Assembly: GCA_008973525.1 (NCBI GenBank)
Contig: WACJ01000402.1
Span: 62,001 to 126,000 of the forward strand
DNA length: 64,000 nucleotides
Source: Stenopsyche tienmushanensis
Lineage: Eukaryota > Arthropoda > Insecta > Trichoptera > Stenopsychidae
Direction of reading: 5' to 3'
Numbering within the stretch: position 1 is the first letter of the stretch; each line of letters opens with the position of its first letter. A model generated the notes under the pieces. The model had not been told where the DNA came from. It was given only the letters and a program-made list of their open reading frames with translations, and did not search any database. Made by a program: the position numbers and the translations under genes. Shown piece after piece: positions 1 through 11,640 of this stretch.

Positions 1-229
1 TCGGTGGTATTTCCAGTATCATCATCCATATTTCCATAATTTACATACCAGAACATCCAACCATGCATTATTTCAATGATCGACATTCAAGATGCATGTT
101 TCTAAAAGCATTTACACATGATAATAACATTAATTGCGTTATTTGTACGAATAAAACAATAAGATGTAATAATGCTTGCATCATTCCTCTTAACCTCATA
201 TATGTATAACAAATATTAAAATTAGATCA

Positions 230-665
230 TTAACCCTTTGATAAGTATGCACGCACATGTTGCCAGCAGCACCCGAGGGTTGTCCAACAGTAAGTTTACA
301 ACATTTATCTAGGATCGAAAAATTCACAGGAGCTGACACACCCACGTCCAATTCCCTGTCACGATAAAGTTCAGAAAAGCTTCTCCCTCCTATGAAAAAT
401 TATCCTGGATGAACATGTTTTCCAACACAATATTACAAAAGAAATTTTAAAAAATATCAGAAAATTCTTCGAGAAGATTTCCCATTCCTTGCCTCGTCGT
501 GAGTATCAGTACGACCTTCTCTAAACAACCTTACTCACTTCGTGGCATGTTGTCGACTCATCACATCACTATACGAGTGCGCGACGACTCCTCTCCATCG
601 GAATAATTTACTGTGACTGAACAAAATGGCCGACAAATACGCGAGATCCAAGAAACTAATCGTTA
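230..665 (-). mobile_element. Mariner family C relic, copy C1
   Basis: This is a decayed Tc1/mariner copy read on the minus strand. Translated in pieces it gives a segment resembling EGEAFLNFIVTGNWTWVCQ at about 330-400, the mariner region around the first catalytic aspartate (normally VTGDETW). Here that aspartate is replaced (GNW). The 490-660 part matches the N-terminal part of copies C3 and C5, including the CATTTTGTTCAGTCACAG stretch in reverse complement. The left boundary is probably the GTAAGTTTACAACATTTAT stretch near 287, which resembles the end of copy C4. Stops and indels are frequent and no function remains. Family membership is well supported by four other copies in the window; the exact ends are not. 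Confidence 0.6.
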
Positions 666-966
666 GGTTCTCCCCTAAAAGACAGGTACGCTAACTTCCA
701 AACATCGAAAAATCTCCCGCCTCCTAGTTAAGAATTTTATTATCATATATGTTTAAACATAAAAAAATGAATTTTCTAATTGAAAATCATTGGTTTTTAT
801 TGTAATTTCTTCGGTTTAAGTACAAAAAAATATTTTTTCTACATATAGTTATTAAAAAAATTAAGAAAAAAACGAAAATAATAAACAAAACCAATTAAAA
901 GGTTAATACTATAAGATGTTTAAATGCTCATGGCTTTATAACTTTTTGTTAACTGGGCTGCAAAAA

Positions 967-1784
967 TATTAGGTTGTCCAATAAGTTTCTTTCGCAAATG
1001 AACACAGATCTAATTATAATCATGGTTGAAGAAAACCCGCGATATACTGTTCGCAAAATAGCTAACAAGTTAGAAATTCCACGAACATCCGTCCATAATC
1101 ATCTGACAAAATTGGGCTACATCAATCGTTCAGATGTGTGGCTTCCTCATGAACTAACTCACTCAAATAAACTTCAGCGTATTTCAACGTGCGATCTTCT
1201 TCTCCGACGACATAATAGCCAACATTTTTTGAAGAGACTTGTCACTGGAGATGAAAGTTGGATACTCTATGAGAATATCCAACGTAAATGATCTCGGACC
1301 AAGGGTACAGAAGCTTTAACTGTAGCTAAACCTGGCATACATCCAAAAAAAAGTTTTTCTATGCATTTGATGGGACTGGAAGAGGGTAGTTTATTATGAG
1401 CTACTTCAGCAAGGTGAAACGATCAACTCAACAAAATATTGTTTCCAACTAGACAATCTAAAGGATGCATTTGCTAGAAAATGGCCAGAATTAGTGAACA
1501 GACGAGGTGTTGTTTTTCATCATGATAACACCAAGCCTCATGTGTCTTTGCTCGTCAGAAATAAATTATTATCATTTGAATGGGATGTTTTACCTCATCC
1601 TCCATATTCTCCAGACATTGCTTCTTCAGATTATTATTTATTTCTTTCATTGAAAAATTATTTACGTGGTAAAAATTTTAATTCAAAAAATGATATAAAA
1701 ATGTACTTTGATCAATATTTTGCCAACAAACCTGGGAATTTTTGGCAAGAAGGCAAAGAAAGAAACTTATGGGACACCCTAATA
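967..1784 (+). mobile_element. Mariner family A, copy A1 (with TA target duplication)
   Basis: A short mariner element of 814 bp (969-1782) bounded by inverted terminal repeats. The left end reads TTAGGTTGTCCAATAAGTTT and the right end, in reverse complement, TTAGGGTGTCCCATAAGTTT. A TA dinucleotide flanks both sides (967-968 and 1783-1784), the target duplication typical of Tc1/mariner. Full-length mariners are usually about 1.3 kb, so this copy is internally deleted. The left terminal repeat runs straight into mid-transposase sequence, and the 3' end lacks the last part of the transposase. The 26 bases to the left (943-968) are nearly identical to the left flank of copy A2. Confidence 0.93.
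998..1778 (+). pseudogene. Mariner family A transposase, truncated and frame-disrupted
   Basis: Remnant of a DD34D mariner transposase, the nuclear enzyme that cuts and re-inserts the element at TA sites. It begins at the ATG at 998, right after the terminal repeat, in what should be the second helix-turn-helix (YTVRKIANKLEIPRTSVHNH), followed by the linker motif WLPHEL. The first catalytic Asp is in VTGDESW. A stop at 1289-1291 ends this frame and frameshifts follow to about 1490. The second half resumes at 1494-1790 with HHDN (second Asp) and SSDYY (third Asp), separated by exactly 34 residues. All three catalytic Asp codons survive, but no continuous frame does. The N-terminal helix-turn-helix, about 60 residues in relatives, is absent. 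Confidence 0.9.
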
Positions 1785-4740
1785 GATTAAATCCCCCTAT
1801 CGATGCTTTATTCTTGATGAATAAATAGTGTTAATAAATTGAGTTGGCGTTTATCGTGCTTGAAGAAAAGGCTCGTTGTCTTCAGAGTCTCGCAGTTGGG
1901 TCTTTTTCTTTTGAAAGTTTAAAATAAAATCTCTTGAATAGCTATTATTTCCCTGATTTTTTAAATCTAAATTTCATTTACATTTCCATACATTGTTAAA
2001 CTCATCGATTTTTGTCATTGGATATCAAGTGTAATCTTATTACACTTTACGTCCCATCAACGTATGATTGCGAATAATCCCAACCTGGAAAGGAGCTTTT
2101 AGCAATTTATTAAATGAATAATTCATATGGATAATTGCATGCATCGCCATCCGTAACGCAAGGACTCTTTTACAGATCTTGGGAAGAATTAAAATCATTA
2201 TTACCCGTTGTTACCATAAATATGGGAGACGCCGTCTCGAGAGGTTTATTATGGGTTTTCTAAATAATATGGCGGAAGTACAGGAGCTAGCAGCAAATAT
2301 ATGGTTTTCTTTGGAAATGAGCAAAATTGTTCATGGACGAGACGACATTCAGTGACTCGTAAAGTTATATATTACACGTAATGTCAACGGTTTCTATTAG
2401 CTCTTCTGAGAACTCTCCTGCGAGACCATTATTGTGCTGTCCTCAGATGATGTCGCGAATTGCCGACCAATTGTTAAATTTGAGCCATGGGCAAAATATT
2501 ATAAAATTAAATGTACCAACTCTCTAATAATAAGATTGCAAAAAAAATTTTTTTTTGACGGTGACATCTGTTAAGAGACATATGAAGCTTAATATTCAAT
2601 CTTATGTATACTATGAGTTAAATGAATTTATGCAGAAAAGCTAGAATAGTGTCATTAACTTGAATTATTGCACATTATCCCGTTGATGAGTATTCGCGCA
2701 TATGTGCGTTCGAACTCGAATGATACAGAAAGAGCGTTTTCGTACATTAAGTGCGGAGATAAGTAAATCGGAGACAGAGACGGGTGTCTTGCGTCTCATC
2801 ATACAATCGTACATCGGTGGCAATCATGCTGTAAAGATACCCGTACACGTCTAAATATTCTCAAATGTTGCAAAAAAACAAACTATAGGGTTTTATTTTC
2901 AATGTCGTGCTTCTATTTCTAATACAATTTTATTATATATTTATTATATAATTATTTAAAAAAGTGTCCATATCAGGTAGAAAACCATCAGGTATGGGTC
3001 TTCTTAGATCATCAGTGGTCTTCCTAGAATCGTAATAAATAGTAGAGAGCCACATAAATGGTACACATTTTGTAACCCGAACGGTTGCAACACATGCGCC
3101 ATTGGCCAAAGCAGTACTCTAAATCAAGGTTTCGAACGGATGTCTGTAACTGTTGAGCTTATTTGTATTCTTATATACAACTCGCTTGCATCTCAGAAAA
3201 TGTCATTAAAATTAGCTTATAAAGTTCGTAGCCGAATGGTGGCCGACAGTCAGAAAAAAGCTATTTTATTCGAGATTTTTACTATTTAACAGAACAGATA
3301 GACATTCCAACTGCAGCTGAAAGAAGGCATCTTCTCTTTAACAAGGCTTAATCTCCATAATCCGCTATCAAACTAAATAAATCACGAAAATAGTGTTTTC
3401 GCATCAATTGTCGCTTAAATTTTGGAACAAAGTAGGTCTGAATCATCGTACCTGAACCATCCAATGCATCATTGATTAAATGGCATTCAAAATCATCTGG
3501 AATTTAAATTACGTTAATTAATATACCTATTATAACTGTGCAATTAATCATACAACAGTTAATAACTGCTAACATATTGCACGCGTTTTAATACTGAATT
3601 TCTGTTAATTAACAAGCGAAAAAATACGATAAAAAGCAAACAACATGCAAAAATTCAACCAAATAATTTTAGTTATTATTAAAAATATTTAACAATCAGG
3701 AAGTCTTAATTAAGTGTTAAAACTCTAATAATGAGACGCTTTGCGGTGAGACCTTCGAAAAATATCCGCCATATGAAAAACCCAATTTTTTTAAACCCAC
3801 GTAGTAATTTTCCATCAAAATATTTTCGTAGCCAAAACCGTTAATTTTCAGCTAATTTTCGAGTGCGAAAAAAACATAATAAGGACCCGTTTCGCATTTA
3901 ATTAACATTGCAAAACTTATGCGTCCTCCGTTGTAAAACTGTTATGGAATATAATCCCTGCTTAATCGTTTGTATGAAATGATGTAATTAATTGGCCAAT
4001 CAATATAACTAATTGACATAATAGATTCAGCCTTTGGTCGTTGGTTAATTTTGCACCCCTCCCATAGATCGTGACTCGATATCGAATCATTTTGCATTAA
4101 TGACTAGTTTAACGAATCGATATTTGTCGGATTCGATGATAATATTTTGCTTGGTTAATTACATTTTTGAGTGTCGAAAAGCTTCGGCCTTGTCGCCGGG
4201 ACGCGAAAAAAACATCATCATCATCATCATCATCAACCACCAACAACGATTGAGCAATTGTGCGATCAAACTTCAAATTGGACACCGTGTTCAATTTCCC
4301 TGAATGCTCGTGATTTCGATGGCATTGAATCGGTTTACCACAGTTGACCCCAGCCGAATGTTTGAGAAGCGCTCGTTGCAGTTTTTACTTTCAGCTAAGG
4401 TCGAAGACGAGTGTTTGCCGTTTTTTTCCGCGGTGAGATTTCTTCTCATTACGTAATCTTGGTCCTTAATGCTTGCGGCCGGAATGTGTAAAAGCGTGAT
4501 GATCATCGAAAAATGTGATATTTATGGATTTAAGTACTTAAAATTGCATAAAATCTCAAAATAAATCATGTATTTATTTAAAAATCATCAACGGGAAGAT
4601 TGAGTTGAATAGGATCATTGAAAGCTGAATACCAAAGAAACTTCCACATAGCAAATCGTTAGATCCATTAGATTATCATCAGATCAATTAAAATAATATT
4701 TTTAGGAGGGGAAATGTAAGATAGCCAGTCAATTTAAAAC
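1785..4740. other. AT-rich non-coding stretch
   Basis: I see no recognisable gene here. It holds homopolymer runs (for example near 2537-2560) and scattered short frames of no recognisable family. A homeodomain-type AT-core cluster lies at about 3975-4150 (TAATTAATTGGCCAATCAAT and repeated ATTAATGA/TTAATT cores). A CAT microsatellite occurs at 4212-4235. The character fits intergenic or intronic DNA. Confidence 0.5.
4212..4235. repeat. (CAT)n microsatellite
   Basis: Eight uninterrupted CAT units, readable as ATG on the other strand. The runs of Asp or Ile in the short frames here come only from this repeat. Confidence 0.9.
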
Positions 4741-4754
4741 AGAGAGTAATCCCA

Positions 4755-4915
4755 GTCGCGAGACTCCGATGCGACGAGCCACTTCAATAAGCACGGCAAC
4801 GGCAGCTTTTATGGGACTATTACCCACCATTTTAACATGAAAATATAGTCGCCAGCCACACCTTCTGTAGATTTGAACCCAAGATGATTAAGTTGCAAGT
4901 CCAACCGCTTAACCT
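4755..4915 (-). repeat. tRNA-derived SINE-like element, copy S1
   Basis: Read on the minus strand it starts with a tRNA-like head: an A-box-like TTAAGCGGTTGGA (4900-4912) and, about 30 bases on, a good B-box GGTTCAAATC (4870-4879). An AT-rich body follows with GGTGTGGCTGGCGAC. Copies S2 (58540-58675) and S3 (57265-57385) share the body, which marks this as a dispersed RNA-polymerase-III-type retroposon and not a tRNA gene. The acceptor stem does not pair and no full cloverleaf can be drawn. The A-box is degenerate, so it is probably inactive. Confidence 0.6.
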
Positions 4916-5519
4916 TTTCGTTAGTGAGCAAATTTAAAATCGATGAAGTCGTTGATGTCATAATCGCTTTACATAGACTACTTTCTGTCAGCTCCTAATC
5001 AGCGTAAGACAATCTTCAATTCGAGGCAGAGTCAATTAAAGTAAATGAACACTTGATAGTGCATACAAGACCACTTTATATCTTTACATAAACAATGCAC
5101 AAACAATCGATTCAAGTGCTCCTCCATTCAACACGCAGCGAAGAACAGCAAGCAGTTAAATAAACAAACACTCTGGATAACACACAATATTCGGTCGTTT
5201 TTTTGCGTAAACAAATAACACACTTGAAATCGCAATCATTATAAGTGGATAAATTTGGGCTTAACGATCTATACAATCATGCGATGCATATGAAGAAGCT
5301 ATCCGTCTCAGTCTCCCGAACTGCGCTAAGTTCTCTTTGTCTCTGTCCGCCTCGGAGCTTCAATGCACAAGAGTGCTCTTTCTGAATAGTGAAGGTCAAA
5401 ACGGATATTTCCGTAAGTACTCACGAAAAGGTTAATCGATTCTTCATACTTTATCTACATCTATGAAACAAGAACCTGCCATTTATGAGATGTACTAAAT
5501 TCTAAATATAGCTTAAAAA

Positions 5520-5572
5520 CCACTAGACCAGTAGCTTGCCTATTTTATTATATATTACACTCACAGCTTTCT
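5520..5572 (+). repeat. Repeat K, copy K1
   Basis: Contains CTTGCCTATTTTATTATATA followed by TTACACTCACAG. The same block recurs at 9545-9576 (-), 49195-49230, 53865-53925 and 60292-60324 (-). The segment to the left, ACCACTAGACC, also matches the 53.87-kb copy. It probably marks the end of a transposable element, possibly a Helitron-like one because the conserved part begins with TC in some copies. Confidence 0.5.
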
Positions 5573-5703
5573 TTGACAATTGGAAAAAATGAATGCGTTT
5601 TTGGCTAATGTTTCACATATCGCTGTCGGGTTGCCATAGACGTGCGATATTTTTTCATTGTGGTTTCCGCTAATCAGATATGAATCAAACGTTTTGAAAT
5701 TAA

Positions 5704-5727
5704 TCAGTTGATGCGGGCGATGACTGA
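5704..5727 (+). repeat. Repeat M (GTTGATGCGGGCG), copy M1
   Basis: One of six dispersed copies of a short GC-rich motif whose consensus is about TTGATGCGGGCGACGGCATA. The other copies are at 11981-12012, 13315-13344, 29658-29690 (-), 56645-56676 and 60045-60078 (-). This copy diverges after the GATGCGGGCGA core. Confidence 0.55.
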
Positions 5728-5789
5728 TGCGTAGAGTGTATGCATCCAGTTTTTTAATATCAATATATTTAAATAAACTTTTCCATATT

Positions 5790-5924
5790 CAAAATTGAAA
5801 ATAAATACAATCTCGATCTTTCGAATTTTTAAGTAAGGACGCTCAATTTTTAAATGTAAATGACCCTTTCTCTTCACAAACGTATACGGTGAGTTTTCAG
5901 ATTTTCTTCTTAAAATATAGCTCA
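5790..5924 (-). mobile_element. Family D (IS630-like) transposase C-terminal relic, D1
   Basis: On the minus strand this gives HLHLKIERPYLK, which matches the end of copy D2 (FYLQLKIERSYVK) and D5 (FYLHLKIERPY). In this family the frame appears to run into the terminal repeat. The relic is directly abutted by Helitron-like end H1 at 5925, which may have inserted into it. Confidence 0.5.
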
Positions 5925-6240
5925 TCTATATATATATAAAAATCAATGTGTGTCCGATGTTTGTCATCAAATTTGCTAAGGAAAAACAAAGCCTTTTGTC
6001 AACTATGCCGAGAGGCGATAATGGCATGCCCGGTTTTGCTAAGGTAAAAGAAGCATTTAGTCAAGTTTGTTTTGGTGAAGTGAAACCGCGGCCGTGAGTC
6101 GGTGATGGGAGGAAGACAGTCGCTTTTCGAGGTGAGGGAGAGCGCACGCATACGCATGAATCCTAACCTGTCAGCCCCACAGCAATAAATCGCCTAGCTC
6201 TATAGGCTATGCGCGTGTGGTTAAGTGTAGTATTGCCGAC
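5925..6240 (+). mobile_element. Helitron-like 5' end and adjoining sequence, H1
   Basis: Begins TCTATATATATATAAAAATC after a host A. This is the usual 5' start (TC, inserted between A and T) of animal Helitrons, rolling-circle DNA transposons. The next 80 bases match element H2 (40890, -), sharing TTTGCTAAGG and CAAAGCCTT and then ATGCCGA(G/A)AGGC. The part at 6085-6230 is GC-richer and resembles 31700-31870, including the shared stretch CAGCAATAAATC. I see no Rep/helicase coding sequence, so this would be a non-autonomous copy. The 3' end was not located. Confidence 0.5.
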
Positions 6241-6515
6241 TAAAGGATGATGATTCCATAATAATCGAAGAGTCATATGACAGATGCGCAATGGCTGGAA
6301 AAAGCTTAAATTCAAAACCACCCGCATTCAGATTCAGTTTATCAATTTCTTTTCATTTAAAGACCACGTTTAGTGATTAATACAATAAATTAAAAGTTAC
6401 CATATGGTAAAATTAAGTGTTACTGTTTATATTATTCTATTTACATATCAAAATTGGATAAAACTACAAAAAAAGTGTCTTTATCTGTAACCTAAGATCA
6501 GATATTGAACATACA

Positions 6516-6978
6516 TAGGGTCTTTACATAAGAACGCTCTATTTTTAATTGTAAATAAAACAATTTGTTTGTGAGATATCCACATGATTTTCCATTTATT
6601 TGAAAGAATATTTGATGGCATTAAGTATAAAATAGAAATTCGTTCAAATGTCCGCCGCGGCTTTGCTTGATGGCACGTATTCGGCGTTTCAATTTTCGAT
6701 TACTTTGTCTGACTGCCTCGGGTTATCCCGTACACTCTCACGCACAGCGGCGACGTATTCAGCAGACCTTACATTTCGGTGATGTTCGATGGCTGATTGT
6801 TTATTGAACATTGTGGTGAGCGCTATTTTTTTAAATACAATTTTATAACTTACACAAGTTTTTCAGTGCTATCTTCCATTATTAATTTGCCATATAATAC
6901 AAAATAATTTACATTTTGCTTTAACAATAAAGGCGCTATAATCTAAAAAAAAATTAGCATCCCTATTGAAATGCCCTG
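6516..6978 (-). mobile_element. Family D deletion derivative, D2, both ends visible
   Basis: The 5' end (minus strand, 6978) reads CAGGGCATTTCAATAGGGAT and the 3' end at 6516 reads in the plus direction TAGGGTCTTTACATAAGAAC, so the two ends form an inverted pair. The 5' leader matches the 16.0-kb and 35.7-kb relics, sharing TATGGCAAATTA. The 3' part encodes a transposase C-terminus, IKQSRGGHLNEF, then KIERSY at the end. At about 463 bp it is an internally deleted, non-autonomous copy. The catalytic core is missing. TA flanks the right side; the left flank is altered. Confidence 0.65.
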
Positions 6979-7794
6979 TATTTCATGATTTTAAAAATGA
7001 CTCATTTAGCACAAGCAAAAAAAAAACATCAAAAGAATTGATCATCCTCAAACAGTTAAAGTTGATTTTGGCACAAAACCAGTTTGATTAAAAGGCATGA
7101 CATCATACCTTCGGATGTTTCGAAAAACCTTTATATTTTAATGCTCATCTTTTATTATTCTCATACAATAAAGATAAGAAAACAGAGAAAATAGCAACAA
7201 ATATTATTATACCAAAAAACGATAACCCATAGAAGACATCCATTGTTTTGCTAGAAATGCTTTGCATTAATTGACATTTTTATGGTATACTCAAAAATAT
7301 TTATTTATCACATATTCAATGTTCTTCGTGGTTTTTATGTCGATGTCTCTGATGTTTCGATAGATGGCCGATAAAAAAGGTATTCTCCAGTGTCCTCGGT
7401 ATGATAAATTATTTTAATTTTACACTCAAAGCCGAACACAACCAGTAATTAAGCAGCGAAATGATTTATCCCGATTTTGCATTTTTTTTTTTGGGTTTTT
7501 GATCCCCCCCATTTATCGTTTTTGCGATCGCGTAAAAAAAGCCATATCTTTAATCGCGCACCAAAAAAAATGCTGGCATAAATGATGTATTAATACCATC
7601 AATAAATAAAATTTGGATGATCGATAAAAAATCACTTCTTCATGGAGCGTTGATTAAAATGTCTTCAATTAAGCTGACTTTACAATTAAGAAATAATTTA
7701 TTTTCATGAAGAGCCATCATTTTTTGTGCCAAGTAATGAATTAAATCCAAAGAGATCGAATGGCTGGTTATTGATTTTGTGCGTTGATTAAGAG

Positions 7795-8180
7795 GGCTGT
7801 TCCAGAAGTAACCAACCTGACGTATAGATGGCGGTTATTCTTGAAACGCAAGAAATGATAGAGAAAATCCATAAAATAATATTGGATAACCGTTGACTAA
7901 AAGTGCGCAAACCTAACAAACATGATAGGCATTTCAAAAAGCGTTGTACATCGCATATTGACTGAAAATTTGAACATGGGAAAGCTGTGCGCAAGATGAG
8001 TGCCGCGTTTGCTCACAGTGGCACAGTGGATAACAGCATCGTTAGGATGTTTCAATCGATTGTTTGGAAATGTTTCACATAAATAAATCCGAGTTTCTGC
8101 GTCGATATATAACCATGGAAGTAACATGGGTTCATCACTTTACGCTTGAGATAAAAAGGCAAGGGACACCTTATATAAAA
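7795..8180 (+). mobile_element. Mariner family B relic, copy B1
   Basis: Starts with a family B terminus (GGCTGTTCCAGAAGTAACC, then ATAGATGGCGGTTATT). It continues into recognisable transposase sequence: GISKSVVHRILTENLNMG (second helix-turn-helix), KLCAKM, then MFHINKSEFLRR and TWVHHFT in shifted frames. The TMDETW motif around the first catalytic Asp is altered (TMEVTW), so Asp is lost. The copy is cut off near 8180, where other repeat sequence takes over. It is one of about eight family B fragments in the window and is not functional. Confidence 0.75.
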
Positions 8181-8259
8181 TTAGCTCTTCGGGAGGACTT
8201 CCATGATTATACAGATCAAAGAAGGCCCCAGATATGCATTTATCACTAAAAATGCCGCT

Positions 8260-8400
8260 AAAAGCTCTAAAAGAGAACGGATTGCCCAAAGGGTATGTGT
8301 GCCCAACCAGTCCGCTTCTCGGATCACGGACATGACGAATGAGCGCCTCACGATCGGACGCCATACCTAAATATGTCCAAAGAATGTTGTCTGCGTCCAT
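8260..8400 (-). repeat. Repeat E, copy E1 (open segment)
   Basis: On the minus strand this is an open frame from the ATG at 8400, with MASDREALIRHV and then PRSGLVGHT and NPFSFRAF. The same segment, with conserved frame, is at 50365-50511 (-), 43000-43090 (+, inside hAT-1 copy 2) and 27110-27205 (-, inside hAT-1 copy 1). A more decayed copy lies at 48255-48345. I do not recognise the protein. In the window it always sits in or beside transposon sequence. Confidence 0.5.
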
Positions 8401-8549
8401 AAGTGAATCTCCGCATGGACACTTCGATAACGGGGAAAGTCCTTAACCTGAAGAGGAAAACCCTAAACCGCCTGTGCCTTGTGAAAAATAGGGACTACCA
8501 GTAGTCCTGAACAACCCAGCAACATATCAGATGGTTCTTAGCCGAGGAG

Positions 8550-10905
8550 AAATAACTATAAACAGGATGTTGAAGCTATTGAAGATCGCTGAAAAAATTG
8601 TATCAAGTCGAAAGGAGACTATGTTGAGAATTTTTTTATTTTTTATTATGGTGTTTTTATTTTTTAAATCATACATTTCTGTAAGTACTCCCGTAATTTT
8701 GATCATCTGTCAGCTTTTATCAAATTATATAATTTTACAATAGATTTAATATCGCTTTTGTACTGGGACGGCAAAAATAATACACAGCAAACCAATTTAA
8801 ATCGAATGTACGCATGCGCAAAGCCTGCCTTAACAGTCATCATTAATATAGACATTTGGTCTAAATGCGTCATTATGCATATAATGCGCCATCTTAGATT
8901 AATTACATGGGGTTTAAAATAAATAGGACAGGATAATGCAATAATTACACAGAAGTCTAGACAGTCTGAACATATTTATATAGGCCATTGCTCTACGGGC
9001 ATTCCAGGCAACCGTGGACTTGTTAATTAAGTTCATGTTACAAATTGTCGATCCTGGATGTTAAAAGGACATAAAACCAACCAACTAACATCGTGCCGGC
9101 CATAATAATAATCGTTTAGGTCCCTTTTTAAATTCACAATATCACCGAGTAGAATTTCCTCCATTTAGACCACGAAGCGTTCCATTCCAATTATATTCTT
9201 AATTTTTTTTTGCAGCCATTTTATCTCATTAAGTAACATTTTGGACTTGATATTTTATGACATCACAAATGATTGCCAAAAGTGGTCGTAATTCAATATT
9301 ACGTTCGGGCTTATATGTCTGGAACCACAGGCGGTCCATATTACAAGTTTTTAATATCGCCAATGTGGACACGATTAAAAATACTTCATAATGACAGGAT
9401 CATAAGATTTGATGATACGATGATGAAATTATTTATGGATATTTTAGGATATTCCATTTTTATAAACGAGCGTTACCTGAAATATATTTTCCTTTAATAA
9501 ATTGGTTATTTATGCTGAATTTCAAATAATAGCTAGCTGAAATATTAAGCTGTGTTTGTGTAATATATAATAAAATGGACTTGATACTAATTCAGTTATT
9601 GCTTTAAAACGGGTCGCTGAATTGATTGATTTATGCTCTAGACAGGGCCCAAGCTGTTCAGGCGCGTAAATCGCACCCTCTCATTCTCTATGGGCGTATA
9701 TGCGCACAACCAAATACTCGTTCCGGTTCGATGTTTAGAATTTAATAAATTATTTAAAGTGAATATGAAAACTTTATTCAAGGGATATGTAATAAAAAAG
9801 CTTATACCCCAACCAGCTTATATTCTTGAATGCATACCCTTATCTATTAGTTATCTGGTTTTAACACTTGATATAATCTTATAGTTAATGAAGTGGCTGG
9901 AATTGTGATGTAAAATATACTTGGTATTATATTACAGCAAATATTGAGCATTTTCTGAAGAAACGATACAGCTCTTGTCACACAATTAGCAAATGCTACA
10001 ATCTAAATGTTTGGATTTTATTATCACTGACACACCAGGGAACTGTTTTTGAGCATTATAAAAACATTTTTGATATAATAAAATTGATTTAAATGGACTT
10101 TTTCATACAATAGTGGCCTGAGACAACTAGTTACCCGGTTTAAACGTCCTTATATTTCGCAAATATAGTCCCAGATTTGAATGTGATTGCACGTGGTCGT
10201 ATGGGCGTTTGAACTTCATGTATTCTCGGCGTACTTTGCTAATATAATTTGAAGCTTTAGTGAGGCTCCATTATAACGGCTACCAGTTTACGTACGGATC
10301 AATCATGAGACATGGCTCCAAACGTGTCATTTCTCCGCCGAAGCCATTCATTAAAAATGTATCATCATTCTTTGGATCCGAGTGTGGCAGTTGACCGCCG
10401 TGTGGTTTTTGTCGACACTTTTGCGACTTTTCACACGTATCTCGCTGCAGTGCGAAGAGAATGACCCTTGTCTGAGCATCACAACATCCACTGCTGACCC
10501 AGATTTTTGACCCTGTTCATGCGGCCTTAATGACTTCTTTGCCAAAAAAATGACACACACGGACGAAAACATTCTTGCATTACGTATCCGCTATATGATA
10601 CAACAGCTGTTGTTTTGAAAAACATTCGTACGCTCATGCGTAACTGATTACAAAATTTGACAGGAAGAGATGCTCTCGACGTCTTGGCATTTTTTGGCCA
10701 AGTCCCGCCACAAAAAAGGTCATCATTATTGCTGTTGTTTTAACGATCGATGCGGAATTGGATGCGCATATGCAGCATCATCGGAAGATGCCCAGCGCAA
10801 TATGTGCGGCGTCTCGGTAAATAGTTGCAATTTCCGACTAACAATGCTGAAAGATAAAGAAAATGAATCATGGAATCGTGAGGAAGAACCTGTTTGGACA
10901 GAATG
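8550..10905. other. AT-rich stretch with repeats K2 and L1, otherwise no gene seen
   Basis: No recognisable coding region. Repeat K copy 2 (minus orientation) is at 9545-9576. Repeat L copy 1 is at 9654-9730. It reads AAATCGCACCCTCTCATTCT and continues with TATGCGCACAACCAAAT, and a close match lies at 63428-63502 on the minus strand. The part at 10350-10905 is less AT-rich and has short frames on both strands without a recognisable domain. Confidence 0.45.
9654..9730 (+). repeat. Repeat L, copy L1
   Basis: A block of about 75 bp shared with the reverse complement of 63428-63502. Both read through as (F)RR.NRTL.FSM..YAH.Q in one frame, so it may be a fragment of an old coding element or simply a conserved repeat. 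It lies about 80 bp after repeat K2. Confidence 0.5.
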
Positions 10906-11277
10906 CTAAAATTGTTCGATCGAGAAAATTATACGATCATGATTAAATGGATTGGATGACGTGATAATCGTAAGTTTAATCATCGTATTCATAAGTATGT
11001 TATAATTATATGTAATGCGTCGAGCACGTGCCTTCAATTTCTTAAAACGCTGATGTGGAGTCTTCAAATTTAATTTCAGTAATCGAAATTTTCGATCCTT
11101 GCGTAATGATGCCCTCAACACTTCACGTTCTTGTTCTTGAACCTCGTTTAAATGGTGAGCAGTTTCCATTGACGCAGTCACGTAGCAGCAGGACTTGTAT
11201 TGCAAATTTTGCACAATTCCTAGCCAAATATTGAAACATCGTCGTCGCACTAATGGATTTAACTGCAGAACATCCAC
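10906..11277 (-). CDS. Unrecognised open frame, 123 codons
   Basis: One of the longer uninterrupted frames in the window, starting at the ATG at 11277 on the minus strand. The predicted product is basic in its middle (LRASLRKDRKFRLLKLNLK, then RFKKLKARARR). It has no signal peptide, no clear membrane segment and no motif I can name. It does not match the transposon families around it. A frame of this length can arise by chance in 64 kb, or it may be a host exon or an unrecognised transposon part. Its downstream neighbour on the same strand is a mariner relic. No splice-site or promoter evidence could be judged. Confidence 0.2.
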   Translation of the reverse strand: MDVLQLNPLVRRRCFNIWLGIVQNLQYKSCCYVTASMETAHHLNEVQEQEREVLRASLRKDRKFRLLKLNLKTPHQRFKKLKARARRITYNYNILMNTMIKLTIITSSNPFNHDRIIFSIEQF

Positions 11278-11309
11278 AAATGTTTATAAATGCAAAATAT
11301 TTTCAACTT

Positions 11310-11640
11310 TCAATCGTTCAGTTCATGATTCAAAAATTCTTCTGCTTTTGAGTCGAAATATTTACAAATATTAATTTCTACTTCAGTTCGAAAGATCGAA
11401 AATTATGAGTGGTTTTTCCCATTTCGGTGCAATATGTTTCATCGTTTTATTTTGTTATCTTTGGACAGTTCGTGCGGCATTCAAACCTCCATTTGATTCA
11501 TCTTTCCAGTACGTATTATGCTTTTGAGCTGTCGACCACGGTAAATACATCTTCTGCAAAAGTTCTTCGATACTTAATCGAAGATCTGTTTCCACTATGA
11601 CTCTCAAATATGTGGTCATCAAATTTTAAGGGTATTCCAG
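11310..11640 (-). pseudogene. Mariner transposase relic (MPHEL linker)
   Basis: On the minus strand 11464-11509 translates to MNQMEV, a stop, then MPHELSKDN. This is the linker following the second helix-turn-helix in mariners (consensus K...WVPHEL). The stop is a TGA that fits a mutated TGG tryptophan. Further on, at about 11318-11356, EEFL follows in a shifted frame, as expected upstream of the first catalytic Asp. The related F1 and F2 relics share the GCCGCACGAACTGTC core. Termini were not found. Confidence 0.6.

Noticed and set aside
2680..2830. Similarity to the reverse complement of 5270-5440 (CAGAAAGAGC, GGAGACAGAGAC words)
   Set aside because: Only short purine-rich words agree, without continuous alignment; insufficient to call a repeat.
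4109..4294. 61-codon minus frame with poly-Asp
   Set aside because: The Asp run is the (CAT)n microsatellite; no other coding signal.
4870..4912. tRNA gene candidate
   Set aside because: A- and B-box-like words are present, but there is no pairing acceptor or anticodon stem, and the same body follows in S2. It is a SINE head, not a tRNA gene.
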